Assembly: GCA_001969505.1 (NCBI GenBank)
Contig: LSSK01001683.1
Coordinates: forward strand, 1 to 26,472
Direction: 5' to 3'
Length of the DNA stretch: 26,472 nucleotides
From: Zancudomyces culisetae
Lineage: Eukaryota; Kickxellomycota; Harpellomycetes; Harpellales; Legeriomycetaceae
Shown: positions 1 to 10,508 of the stretch, piece by piece
Layout of the letters: each line of letters opens with the position of its first letter
How positions within the stretch are numbered: position 1 is the first letter of the stretch
Notes under the pieces: generated by a model
What the model was told of the DNA's origin: nothing
Seen by the model: the letters and a program-made list of their open reading frames with translations, nothing else
Database searches by the model: none
Program-made: the position numbers and the translations under genes

Positions 1-252
1 TGTTGTTGTTGTTGTTGCTGATCACCAGTATTTCCACTTTTAATTCCTGATAGAGCTTTGTGGTTATCATCATAGAAGCTTTGAGAAGGCGTATTTATAT
101 CGCTATATACTGAAAAGCTGTGTTGCCTAGCAGAAGCACCACTGCTGCTAGGCTCACCACTATTACCATTATTGCTGTTATTGCTGTTATTATTATTGTT
201 GTGACTGTTACTACCATTACTATTGTTGTTGTTATTGTTGTTGTTATTTGAG
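1..252 (-). repeat. Asn/Gln trinucleotide tracts inside MCM1
   Basis: Read on the minus strand, positions about 172-252 encode a run of Asn (AAC/AAT) interrupted by Ser, Gly and His. Positions 1-20 encode consecutive Gln codons (CAG then CAA repeats) that run out of the window. These are coding, low-complexity, length-variable tracts in the region C-terminal to the MADS domain. Confidence 0.9.
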
Positions 253-947
253 GATGATGAACCTGACCCTGGGTAGCTTCCTAGTGGATTTCCACCATTA
301 CTAAGAGGATGCTGATGCAAAGGAACCTCAGGCATATTTAAACATGACTGTATCAACCCTTTCCCTTCAGCCTTTGTTACCAGTGGCTGGAGCTTCGGAG
401 TTGTGAATGTATACACCAACCCGGTTTCTGAGACAACCAACAGCAAGATCTGTGTTCCTGTAAGTGTCGATAGTTCATATGCCTTTTTCATAATTCCTGC
501 CTTTCTCTTGGAAAACGTGATATGGCGTCTTCCTTTGTCTTCTATATATTCTATTTTTATTTTTCTCCGCCTGGTTTTTCTATCCGATCCCAGTCCATCC
601 ATATCATTGTCGTTTATCAAAGAGCCGCCACTCTTGGATATGTCATCGTCACCATCCGAGTCGTCAGACTCCTGAATTCGTGGTCTCTTCATTCCTGCAC
701 CTCTAGATAGCATTTGTACCCCTGATACTGTATCCATTGCGCTATTTGCTATCACTTGCGTCATATATCGCCCATTTGGACCCACACTGCTACCTCCTGC
801 ACCACTATGTATAAAATTATGCGCTCCCGTTGCTGTTGTAGATGCTGCTATTGTTGGTGACGCCAATTCTGCTGAAAGATCGCTCAGGTTCGTATTTGAA
901 TCCTCGAGCCTATTTCCTACTTTCCGCTGTAGTGAATAAGAATTCAT
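1..947 (-). CDS. MCM1: MCM1/SRF-type MADS-box transcription factor (3' end beyond window)
   Basis: Reading the minus strand from the ATG at 947-945 gives 315 uninterrupted codons to the window edge, so the C-terminus is missing. Residues about 126-182 form a MADS box of the SRF/Mcm1 class: RRKIKIEYIEDK, RRHITFSKRK, GIMKKAYELSTLTGTQ and LLLVVSETGLVYTF. The SAM-type extension KLQPLVT...GLIQSCLN follows to about residue 204. In yeasts, Mcm1 is a homodimeric nuclear activator/repressor that binds CC-N6-GG P-boxes with partners controlling mating type, the cell cycle and arginine metabolism. Roughly 125 residues precede the MADS box here, including an acidic ESDDSDGDDD stretch, whereas baker's-yeast Mcm1 has fewer than 20. 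Downstream lie Asn-rich and Gln-rich tracts typical of fungal activation regions. The start is the first ATG of the open frame; no upstream exon is evident. The family assignment is secure. Orthology to MCM1 rather than another SRF-type gene is inferred from the sequence match. Confidence 0.93.
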   Translation of the reverse strand, partial: MNSYSLQRKVGNRLEDSNTNLSDLSAELASPTIAASTTATGAHNFIHSGAGGSSVGPNGRYMTQVIANSAMDTVSGVQMLSRGAGMKRPRIQESDDSDGDDDISKSGGSLINDNDMDGLGSDRKTRRRKIKIEYIEDKGRRHITFSKRKAGIMKKAYELSTLTGTQILLLVVSETGLVYTFTTPKLQPLVTKAEGKGLIQSCLNMPEVPLHQHPLSNGGNPLGSYPGSGSSSSNNNNNNNNNSNGSNSHNNNNNSNNSNNGNSGEPSSSGASARQHSFSVYSDINTPSQSFYDDNHKALSGIKSGNTGDQQQQQQ

Positions 948-1932
948 TATAATTTTTTTCTTTTGGTTTGTTATTGTACTTGATTTACAAAGTATATCTA
1001 TTTAATTTCTTTTCTTTTCCAGTCAACTTAATTACTGTCTATTATCAGATACGTAACAGCTCTTGTCTATAAAGTTAAATAGCTATTAGTATCGTTATAA
1101 AGTTTAAAGTGAATGGTTATTTAATAGCCGATGTTTTGTTGTACTTTTGTGGTAGATTTATATAACACAAAGCTTTATATTCTATCCTGACGCTATTACT
1201 TTAGGATTGTTGTTTATAGCACTTGATTTCTAAGAAATACACCTATGCTATTGCTAGGAAGAGGCGATGAGGTATTTTTATTTCGTACTTTATAGTCCAA
1301 ATTGTCGTTTTTATTTTATCATATGTTGTGTGTATATCCCCCTCTCCAACTCTTTTTTCGATCGTTTTGGCCTTGTTGTTAAGTCACCTTAGATACATTC
1401 AAATTCGTAATTAGCTAAATACGTGATTGTAATCGCAAATCTTAGTTTCCGCTCCTCTATATTTCTAGCTCTTTTGATTCTAGCCTTTTTCTTTTGTTTT
1501 CGTATAAATGTAGCTCTTTCCAGTAAAAAAATCTAGGATGTATAGCGTATATTATATTACGCTTTTGTTGTTTTATTCAGTTCTGCTGTGTTTCTCTAAA
1601 ACCAATTTAATCAAAATTTCACTATAACTGTGATCAGCTTATATGCCCTTTATGCAGCTAAAGCCAAATGTTAGAAAGTGAATTATTAATACATGTAATA
1701 AAAAAAATTTCTCCACTAAAATGTATGGAAGGTATTTATACTACTATTACGTCTTGGTAGGAAAATAGCAGACACGTAATCTTGAACAACGGGTTTTAAC
1801 GCACTTTTTTTTTTGTAGCTCAAATCTCCTTAACATTCGAGTATTGTGGGATATTTTCTTTCCAATTAAATGAGTGGTTGCCCAACCATCCCTTATTACA
1901 TACAATAAGCTAAGAAAAACAAAATCTTTTAG

Positions 1933-1949
1933 ATTTCCAATTTGGAAAT
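1933..1949. promoter_or_regulatory. 17-bp perfect palindrome with CCAA-T-TTGG core
   Basis: ATTTCCAA-T-TTGGAAAT is a perfect inverted repeat with 8-bp arms and a 1-bp centre, about 1 kb upstream of the MCM1 start. It resembles an Mcm1 P-box (CC-N6-GG) but has only five bases between CC and GG. A role as a binding site is inference. Confidence 0.35.
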
Positions 1950-3007
1950 GAACGGAATTTTCATGTGTTCCACACTTTATGTTAGTAATAGCCCAAACGC
2001 AAAAAAAAATTTTTTTTTAAGGCCTAATTGAAAGCAGCTTTGACAGCAAGAAAAACATCTGTTACTTAATTCTGTTACATAACTTTTAAATTATTAGCAA
2101 CTGAAGATTTAGCATATTTGTAGCCTATCACCATTGTTTGGGAGATATCGTAAATGTGATTTTGTTTTGGTATTTTTATTTTCTACCTGCATTTCTTTTT
2201 CTCTATACTGTTTCGGTAATTGCGATGGTTTATTTAATTGATTCTTGCTGGTTTTATTACAGAATATTTTGGTTTTTATGGAATTACTAAGATTAAACTT
2301 GGGAAATACATTAAATTTGGTTAAAACATGCTTTGGTTGGAAAACAAATACACCAAAGTGTTGTATACATATGATTGAGTACTATGGGAGGAAAACACCA
2401 AACTCCACTTGTTTTTTGAATGTTTGTCAAGGGTTCACTACTCTGCACCTTGTTCCCGCACCTGTGCTTCACTTGCGCTTGAATTTTAATTGACGTCAAA
2501 ATTGCTAATCTTTGCTAATTTATGCCATTACCAAATCCATCTATAACAAAATGTATGAGTTTTACGGTGTTGCCACATAAAAACAATCCTTTTCTTTTGA
2601 TGGTAGGCTCATACGCCTTTCTACATAAAAAAGCGATGCATGGGGCTCGCTGTTTCATGTTTAGGCATCAGTAATATATTTAGAATCATATGTATATTTA
2701 TAGGTTGTGGAGTACATCCTAACTCAAAAGGTGTCTTTTGAAAATTACATCTAACATTTTATCAGTTGTCGAGTTAGCTTGCTAATGTTATTGATAAAGC
2801 TCCAAACCCTGCACTTTTTTTTTTGTATTTTTCCACCTAATAGCTAAATATAATCAGTTTGAAAAGGAAAAAAAAACAGAAAAAAGGTGCCATTCAGTTT
2901 GTTTTTTTTTTTGGCTAAACCACTTCCCGTTTTGAAATAAATAATCCTACTACATACCCGGTTACTCTATTGGCTGTGGCTGCTGAGAAATTATAAAAAC
3001 CGTGCTA

Positions 3008-3024
3008 ATAACCAACTTGGTTAT
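3008..3024. promoter_or_regulatory. 17-bp perfect palindrome with CCAA-C-TTGG core
   Basis: ATAACCAA-C-TTGGTTAT has the same architecture as the palindrome at 1933-1949: 8-bp arms, a 1-bp centre and the core CCAA-N-TTGG. It lies about 2.1 kb upstream of MCM1. Whether a protein binds it is unknown. Confidence 0.35.
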
Positions 3025-4441
3025 AATTCCGGCATGGCAGAAATCCATGAGCTAATTGGCTACTAAGTGGGACTGGCTAAATGTATGATATTGCATAAAC
3101 GCCTTTACTTTTTATCTTTCACACAACCCTGTAGCACACTCACGCTTTGTTGTGCTTTACAAACATAAACAAAATTGGAATGGTTGAAACTCAAGCAAAT
3201 TTTATATCTTTTACTTAATATTTTTTCACGCTTTTTCCCTCCCCCTTTTCACCCCATCCTAGCAACAACAAAAAGGGACGCAATTAAAAGAGTATTTGGG
3301 CGTGATACACAAGGGGAAAAACTTAGATGTGTAGCAAAAATAAAGCGAATACATAAAACAAGGCCTATAAATCAAGCACATGTGGTGAAACCATTGATAT
3401 TTGTAATTGCATATGGGAAATCTCTTTTTTTTCTCCAATAAGTTGGAAAAATAACGCTTTTTCAATACAAAGAATAGGGCTGAAAGAAAGCTATATCGGA
3501 ATGGTAGGGAGTGGAAAACTAAAATGGAAAGCTGGACTGAGCCAAAAATACATGATATTCAATAGGGCTGACTCGCACCCATCTTTTTTTTACCATTACA
3601 TACTTTATTGATCACCTGCTACATTTGGATTTCATTGCACCTATTGTACTTGATAGTACGGGATTTAATCCTGCTACATTATGATTTACTTTTTTCGAAG
3701 CTTTACAATAAAAATAAAAGTAAAAATAAAACAAAAACAAACAGATCAAAAAGAAAAGCGTTCCCAAAGCTGTAATATTATTTCCCCAGCTTGCCCCTCT
3801 CCACCAATTTTTACATCATCGTGATTTTTCAGTTGCCACAGTTGGCCCTGTTATCTGTATTTATTATCATATTCCCGGAAATAGACACCAGTGAGTGTGC
3901 GCTATTACTTTCAATGACCATATTAGTTACAACTGTCTTTTTTCTGTACACGCCTCTTAGCTGAATTCATAGAGATCTATTACAAAACACCAATAGTTTA
4001 AAACATCACATCATTTCCACAGCTTTGTTTGTTATATTGTTTTGGAGTAGCTAGAATAGTGGGAGCAAATGTGTTTGTGGAAACTTTCCGAGTTCATTTG
4101 TTCTAATTGAGCTAGGATTAGCTATGATAATACGAAAAGAGGTTTTTGCCTTCACATCACTTGGAATTCCTCTTTAGTAAAAGAAATTATCACCTTATTG
4201 CTGAATGAAAAATTAGTCAACAAGACTAAATAAATGTAAACAAACCATGTACAGCCTATCCAAAGCAGGTAAATACAGAATAGCTGTTTGCTAAACCATC
4301 ACTCGCTAAGAACACCCTAACAAATAAAATAAAAAAAAGAAGAAACAACATCGGTATCATAAGCGCCTAAATGTAAAATCATTTGGTGGAGAGGCTCTAA
4401 AAAAAATTGGGTTTGCTGCTGGGTACAAACTTTTATTCAAT

Positions 4442-4500
4442 TTACCCAGCTTTTTCAGATCTCACACAGGTATTAAAAGCATAGTTTAAGAGCTGGGTAA
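4442..4500. repeat. 10-bp inverted repeat, 39-bp spacer
   Basis: TTACCCAGCT (4442-4451) is mirrored exactly by AGCTGGGTAA (4491-4500). A related GCTGGGTA lies just upstream at about 4418-4425. This could be a hairpin or a clustered binding site. It may also be chance, given the composition. Confidence 0.4.
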
Positions 4501-4711
4501 GAAACAAAAAGAAAGGATGGGATGTGTTGGGATGGATAAATTAAATTTTCAAGCTAGTGCCTATTTTGGTCAGACAAACCAACTTGCTCATCACTGATGT
4601 TTATGAATGAAATGATGGTAATGGTGGTTCTAACCGTTTTCTCATGTTGCTGAAAAAAGATAGCTTTTTGTTCAACAAAATTCTTAATTAGGTAACCTCA
4701 ACAATGTTTTT

Positions 4712-4726
4712 TTTTGGTTACCAAAA
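4712..4726. repeat. 15-bp perfect palindrome TTTTGGT-T-ACCAAAA
   Basis: Seven-base arms flank a single-base centre in the middle of the MCM1-TRM140 intergenic region. Function is unknown. Confidence 0.3.
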
Positions 4727-7492
4727 CGATATAGTTGAACGGAACCTTTTCTTGGGAATATTGTAAAAATTTGATACAGAAAACAAAGCAACTAAGGGAT
4801 AGACACAAATCTCAAAACCTTCTTGTAAATTTGCGAAAATTATGTAATGTCTATACAATACTAAATATAAAAAAGCTAAAGCAGGGATGGAGTCAAAAGA
4901 GCAACCAAAAGGCAATGCCCTATTTCTTGATATCGTGTTGTTGTAAACATTGGTTTTTAAATTTCTGCCCCTTACACTCCCTTTTGAAACATGCATCAGT
5001 AAACACTTTAACAAAATAACAGTTGAAAAATACATACAAGAAAGCATAGCATGACCACTAACACGTTTAGTTTATTCCAAGTCGAATCCTTTTGGTACCT
5101 CATCCCCCCCCCCTTCTCACTGTCCGATATCCGATCTTGTTTCACATCTTTTCTTTAGGTTGGTTTTTTTTTAAAGGCTGTAGAACTGGTAAATATCAAT
5201 AAGCCTACTCCCCCCAGCCACACTCTATCTTTTCCTTACAAAAAACTCTTCAACAAAACCACATCATGCCACACCTTTTATAATGAGAATCAAAAAATGA
5301 ATATTTTATTTTGTAGTGGAAATAATACTGCGAAAGATCAAACTACACATTACTACTTGAAATAGAAGGGGATAAGCGATATAATTGATCTGATATCTTA
5401 CACGTCTTTTTTACTCAAAAGTGGATGAGACAGGAAAATGATTGGTTTTATGTTTATTGGTGAATACAGTTTACTAGAAACCCAACACTTTTGGTTCCTC
5501 CCTCAAGTGTGGTTATTAACATAATTTTAGAACCACTTTGCGATAGAGTAATTAAGACGTATTTACCTCTTGGTATTTTCTGTTCATTGAAAACTAAGCT
5601 ACTACATTGCCAAAAGTCTGTTTTGATTTAACACCCTCAAATTGATTGTGAGTACGCGACTCGATCGTTTTTTGTGCTAGTCTGCCACATGTCATGAAGC
5701 TGAAACTCTTTAAACTTTCTTATAAAAGAAAAAGTCATGTTAACCTGATGGATAGCTGTATTTACTTCAATTATCTTTATGCGGACTTTAGTCATTTATT
5801 GATTGTGGTGTATACAGTGTGCAATAAAGATATCAGTGGTACCAATCATAATTTGTACAACAAGAAACCCACAACAATGTGCCATCTTTCTCCCACCACT
5901 AGTCATTATACTAACATTAAATTGACTTTTTCAGTAGAATATTGAAAATATTTTGCTGCCGAGACGTTTTTTAGTCGCAAGCTAATAATCTAAATAGCCG
6001 ATTTGCTTATACGTAGTAACTCTTATCTAATACTGAAATTATTTTCCAACTTAATTGTTCCTGTATTTGTCTTGTGCATCCCAACACCTAGGTTAAATTA
6101 TATTTCGAAGTGGATGTGTTTAAATTCCTAAATTACTCGAATTGTCCCTTTCTTTTAATTCAAAAAGATGGTTGTTTTACACATTCCAGGCATTTTCAAG
6201 AAATTTCGCTTACATTGTACTTTGAAGTTATAGTACCATTAGCTAATAAATGAGCGTCAAATGACTCGTACTTCATGTACTTTTCTTTTAAAAAGGCTTT
6301 TTAATTTAGAAAAATTCACCTTGGTTCACTTTTCTCCAAGTCAACAACTCACAAACTCACCAGTTCATCACCCCTAAACACACCTAAACAACATCCCTTT
6401 TTTTCTTTTACCGTTGTTTTTTTTTTAACTGAAATCAGTAACATTATTTTTTGTAGTTTTATATGATATTTACTAATGAATTCAGCAAACAAAAAAATTG
6501 GTAACAGGGTCTTTCCTAAAACGTCAACTATAAGCTACCTTACAAAGTTAATTGTTTCTATAAAGGCAAAAAACAGTTAAATGACTGAACAGTCTTATGT
6601 TACGCAAATATTTCTAAATGGAGAGAAATACTATTTCATACAATACCAGCGATACCCAATTACATAAAGAAACGATTATCAAGTCCAAGAAAGTCTGGTA
6701 TTGATTAAAGTAAATGGTTTTGCATCAAAGCCCTTGAAACTAAAGTCAGTAGCGAAAAAAAAGACACACATATCCACACTTCAGCTAAATTCATCGCTAG
6801 TAAAAATTAAATAATAATAGAAAAGGCCGTTCAATCAAATGAATTGGGCTTACTGTAGGTAAGTAATAGTTGCAATAGCATAATCCTGCCCCACTTCAAC
6901 TTTTCAACAACTAAAAGGGATAGAAAAATACATTAATTTCGAAAAATATTAGTTTTTTTTGGCTGGTAAAGTAATAATTATGCCATCCTCTTCCTTTTTT
7001 AGTTTTAGTGAACCATAAAGCGCCTATATCACATTGAGCCAGATTCGTAAGCTATCTCTACAAAAGGAAATCATTATAAAAAACCACATGACCATCTTAT
7101 AATTTAGATCCACGTAACTCGAGAGAAAAAATTCACCACATTTATTAATGTGCATTGGGATATAATTATGGAAAATTGCCTAGTTGATCAAGAAATAGAA
7201 AGATATAAAATTGAATCAAAATAGTGTAGAGTTCCATGATTAGTGTTAAGTATGCTCGCAAAATCGGTTAGTATCGTTTCAAATGTTTCTAAAATTTAAT
7301 AGACCAATAGCACTTTCTGTACAAAAATTAAAAAAAAAATTTTTCGCGATTTTGGCAATATGAGAGGGAGAACTTCTTACAAGACTAAAACGACTTGCAC
7401 CATTTTTACAAAAAGCTTTTGTACAAGTTCCAGCTATATCAACAAGAAGGGAAGAAATTGGTGTCTAAAAACACAAAGAATTTAATCATATA

Positions 7493-9040
7493 ATGTTAAA
7501 CGGTGGAAAAAGATACTCAAGCGTCAGGGATGCAGAAAACACACCGGAGAGGAGTGGTGAAGGCAAAATCCAGACCGATGGAGATTTTTTGATTAAGAAT
7601 AATGAGGAAATAGATACAACAAGCCCATTCGGTGTGCGACTTCTTACTCAGGATCAGGATGTTTTTCTATATAATGCATGGTAAGTTATTATTGCTGCAT
7701 TCATTCACAGGTTATGTCATGAGTTTTATAATCGGCAGATAAATTCGGAAATCGAGCATCTATCTTTACTCGCCACATGCTTTACTTTTACTTAGAGCTT
7801 GTTTGCTTGATAAAAAATAGGGATAATGTAGAGCCCGATGAGGAATACAATAAATATGCAGAATTAAGACTTGAATTCCATCGAGAAAACCCAGTACCTG
7901 AAGATAAGAAAGGTATTTAGTTTTTTTAAGAAAACTTTTTAACATTTGTACACATTTTTATTCAACCCAACTTTTGTACATGGTTTAAGTATAATTTTTG
8001 ACAAGAAATCGATCCAATTAGAAGAATTATACCTAATTATACGTACACTATTGAAATGAAAAATAGAGTATTACAACGAAAATCCGAGTAAATTCTGGAA
8101 TGATTTCTACAGCAGCAATCAAAATAGATTTTTTAAGGATAGATACTGGTTATACATCGAATTTCCTGAGCTTTTTTCATGGACTAAGCACTACACAATT
8201 CCTAAAGATGTCAAAGCAAACGCCAAAAAGGAAAACACGGACGGAGATGGAGACGAAATGGTTGAGCAGAGAAATAGCGAAGTGTCTCCTGAAATAACAT
8301 GTAAAACTGAAGCTAAGCCAGAAACAGACATCGAACAAAAGCAGGATACGAATGAGGATGTGGATGGTACTGTGAACATTATGGAACTCGGTTGTGGTGC
8401 TGGAAACACAGTTTTTCCACTGCTTCAAAGCATCAGTGATAGTAGGATGCGGATATTTGCGTGTGATTACTCAAAGACTGCAGTTGACGTAGTAAAGGTG
8501 GGGTATATCATCTATATTGTTGATTCTTTTTTCCTGTAATCATATTTATAAGGTATTATATTCTCATTATGACTACCGACACCCTAATAGGATAATCCAT
8601 TATACAATGATGGGCGGTGTCAAGCATTTGTATGGGACATCACAAGTGATAGTCTCCCCACCCAAGCAACTCCTGGTTCAATGGACTATATTTTATGTAT
8701 ATTTGTGCTATCAGCTGTACATCCATCTACCTGGAAACAGGCGGTTGACAACCTATGCTCCCTGTTGAAACCTGGAGGAACTCTTCTGTTTAGGGATTAT
8801 GGTAGAAACGACATGGTGCAGTTACGGTTCAAAGGAAATAGACTTCTTGACGAAAACTTTTATATTAGGGGAGATGGAACCAGGGTTTATTTCTTTACAA
8901 ACCAAGAATTGAGCGATCTCTTCTCTGAAAAATTTGAGATTGTACAAAATGGGATAGATAGGCGTCTGATTGTAAACCGACATAGAAGGATAAAAATGCA
9001 CAGAGTCTGGCTCCAAGCAAAATTCATAAAAAAGAAGTAA
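7493..9040 (+). CDS. TRM140: tRNA N3-methylcytidine-32 methyltransferase (Trm140/METTL2 type), 4 exons
   Basis: Joined exons 7493-7680, 7821-7912, 8067-8497 and 8591-9040 give about 386 residues. Residues 46-67 carry the METTL2-type entry FGVRLL...FLYNAWDNVE, followed by NPSKFWNDFY and FPEL. The S-adenosylmethionine motif I is ELGCGAGNTVFP near residues 200-211, then FACDYS, AFVWDIT and FVLSAVHP. A strongly conserved C-terminal block reads FRDYGRNDMVQLRFKGNRL and RGDGTRVYFFT. The enzyme is predicted to place m3C at position 32 of the tRNA anticodon loop (Thr, perhaps Ser tRNAs). Introns are 140, 154 and 93 nt. Intron 3 has two in-frame donor options: GTGGGG at 8498, chosen because VVKDNPLYN matches the family, or GTAAAG at 8492, the better donor sequence. 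The 62-residue N-terminus lacks the actin-binding peptide known from baker's-yeast Abp140. A linker of about 45 residues rich in Asp, Glu and Lys precedes motif I. Confidence 0.92.
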
Positions 9041-10508
9041 TCACTTTTTCTAAAAATAACATTTTTTTGCAGTTTTTTGCACATATGCCACGAGTAAATA
9101 TAATTGGATCTTTGTATTACTTTGGAACGGGGTTTATCGTCCCATTAGATGATGACTTTGCATAAACGAATACATCTTTAAATATCCGTCTCTCTTCCCA
9201 AGAACTGTTTGTTACTAGCACTAGTGATGTATAATGATACCTTGAAATGAAACTATCAAGATAAATATTTATTTATCATAGATAATCATATCTAAAAGGG
9301 TCCACTCATGAATATACGAATCATAGTCGCCCTACTTTGGCTATTTTCTTTTTAAATGGTATGATGTGTAAATATATTTACATTTCTAATCCAAGTATGA
9401 ACTCGAGATTGCCAAAGCTATGCGGTTAGAGCAATCCTATACATATTGGTTTACTTGGATCCTTCATAACTTTAGCATCTAAGACTGGTGTTGAACTGTC
9501 ATCCTATCTTGTTTGTCAAATTCAAGTCACAAACTCAGATTGATGTTAATAAAGAAATCCAAAATGAGAAAAAGCAATAATGTTTTTATATTTAGGATTA
9601 CTCCAAATTTACTTTGCAGATTTTCAGAAGGTTTTCAGAAGGTTTAGAAACTATATGTCATTAGTACTACATGAGTAACCCTCGTTAAGCCTTGTAAAAA
9701 GTAATAAGGGACTGCAAATGCAGCAACGAGTTTTATTTAGAAAATATTTCAATTTATTTTTTTACGTTATATCTAAGTTTAGGTTGCCCCAATAAAACGA
9801 TAAACGCATTTAGATGGCGCTTCTTGACATAATATTAAATATTGCAGCTTGGATTTGTTTAATTGGTCAAACTTAGTATCGGTGTAGCTTCATAGTCATA
9901 TTTTGGTGTAGTTGGTGTTTTGTCTATATTTGACACTATCTAGTTCATGATGCCTATTTGCTCTTGCTGGGCTCTATTTTTAGAAATTATATATAATTAC
10001 ATAATTACTATAAAATTTGTGTATTTTGTATAGTTAAGACAAATTTAGCACGTTAGTAAGCGAACATTAATACTACAGTTATAATTAAGCCGGCAACAAC
10101 AAGGCATTATGGTTGGCAGGTGTTGTATTTGCTTATTAATATTTAAATATAGACATTTATAATTGCCACCATAAAATTCTAAGTGCAGGCACCATTTTTC
10201 AGAATAAATTTTTTTTTGCGTTTTGTGCTAATAACCGTCAGAAAGAAAGCAAACAGCTGGACATCCTGAAAAAACATCAAATTTTAGAAGTATAAATCAT
10301 CACTATACCATCCTAATGTTACACCTCTTTCGAAAAGCAATAAGCATACTTTAACGCATTAATATATTCATAATTTAAAATAAAAAACACTAGCAACCAA
10401 AGCATAAATACAGCGCAATAAATATCAACTCTGTGTTCCTTCCCTTCAACATCTTAGAGAAGATCAAAATAAACACTACTTAGGCAAAAAACGACAAACT
10501 ATACAAAG
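9041..10508. other. 1.5-kb intergenic region, TRM140 3' side to protease promoter
   Basis: No open frame longer than a few dozen codons and no RNA gene is visible. It holds a tandem duplication of TTTTCAGAAGG (9621-9642) and AT-rich sequence with TATAAAT at 10291-10297 and ATAAATA at 10404-10410. Either could serve the protease gene starting at 10509. Most of the stretch shows nothing I can name. Confidence 0.6.

Larger units (their letters stand above)
948..7492. other. 6.5-kb gene-poor intergenic region between MCM1 and TRM140
   Basis: This region separates two divergently transcribed genes and is by far the longest non-coding stretch in the window. It is AT-rich with many A- and T-tracts (for example 1999-2021). 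Open frames are all short (at most about 109 codons) and compositionally random, with none resembling a known family. I see no tRNA, LTR or transposase. It presumably contains the MCM1 promoter at the left end and the TRM140 promoter at the right end. Distinct structure inside it is limited to the palindromes at 1933-1949, 3008-3024 and 4712-4726, an inverted repeat at 4442-4500, and a run of ten C at 5104-5113. A long regulatory region, a non-coding transcript, an origin or a centromere are all possible and cannot be separated by eye. Confidence 0.75.

Noticed and set aside
3175-3441. 88-codon plus-strand frame in the MCM1-TRM140 gap
   Set aside because: Random composition with no family resemblance and no splice context to extend it.
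4718-5047. Overlapping 94-109 codon frames on both strands
   Set aside because: Two-strand overlap of short frames without motifs; not distinguishable from chance.
1045-6030. Similarity between about 1048-1142 and about 5990-6030 (shared AATAGCCGAT and ATACGTA words)
   Set aside because: The words occur in different order, and short matches of this kind are expected by chance between AT-rich segments. Not supported as a duplicated element.
948-7492. tRNA, LTR or transposon remnants in the large gap
   Set aside because: I looked for A/B-box tRNA motifs on both strands and for transposase or long terminal repeat structure, and saw none.
8517-8768. Alternative reading frame across the TRM140 intron 3/exon 4 junction
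   Set aside because: The other frame, joined at 8591, restores DNPLYN...AFVWDIT and the conserved methyltransferase core. This frame does not.
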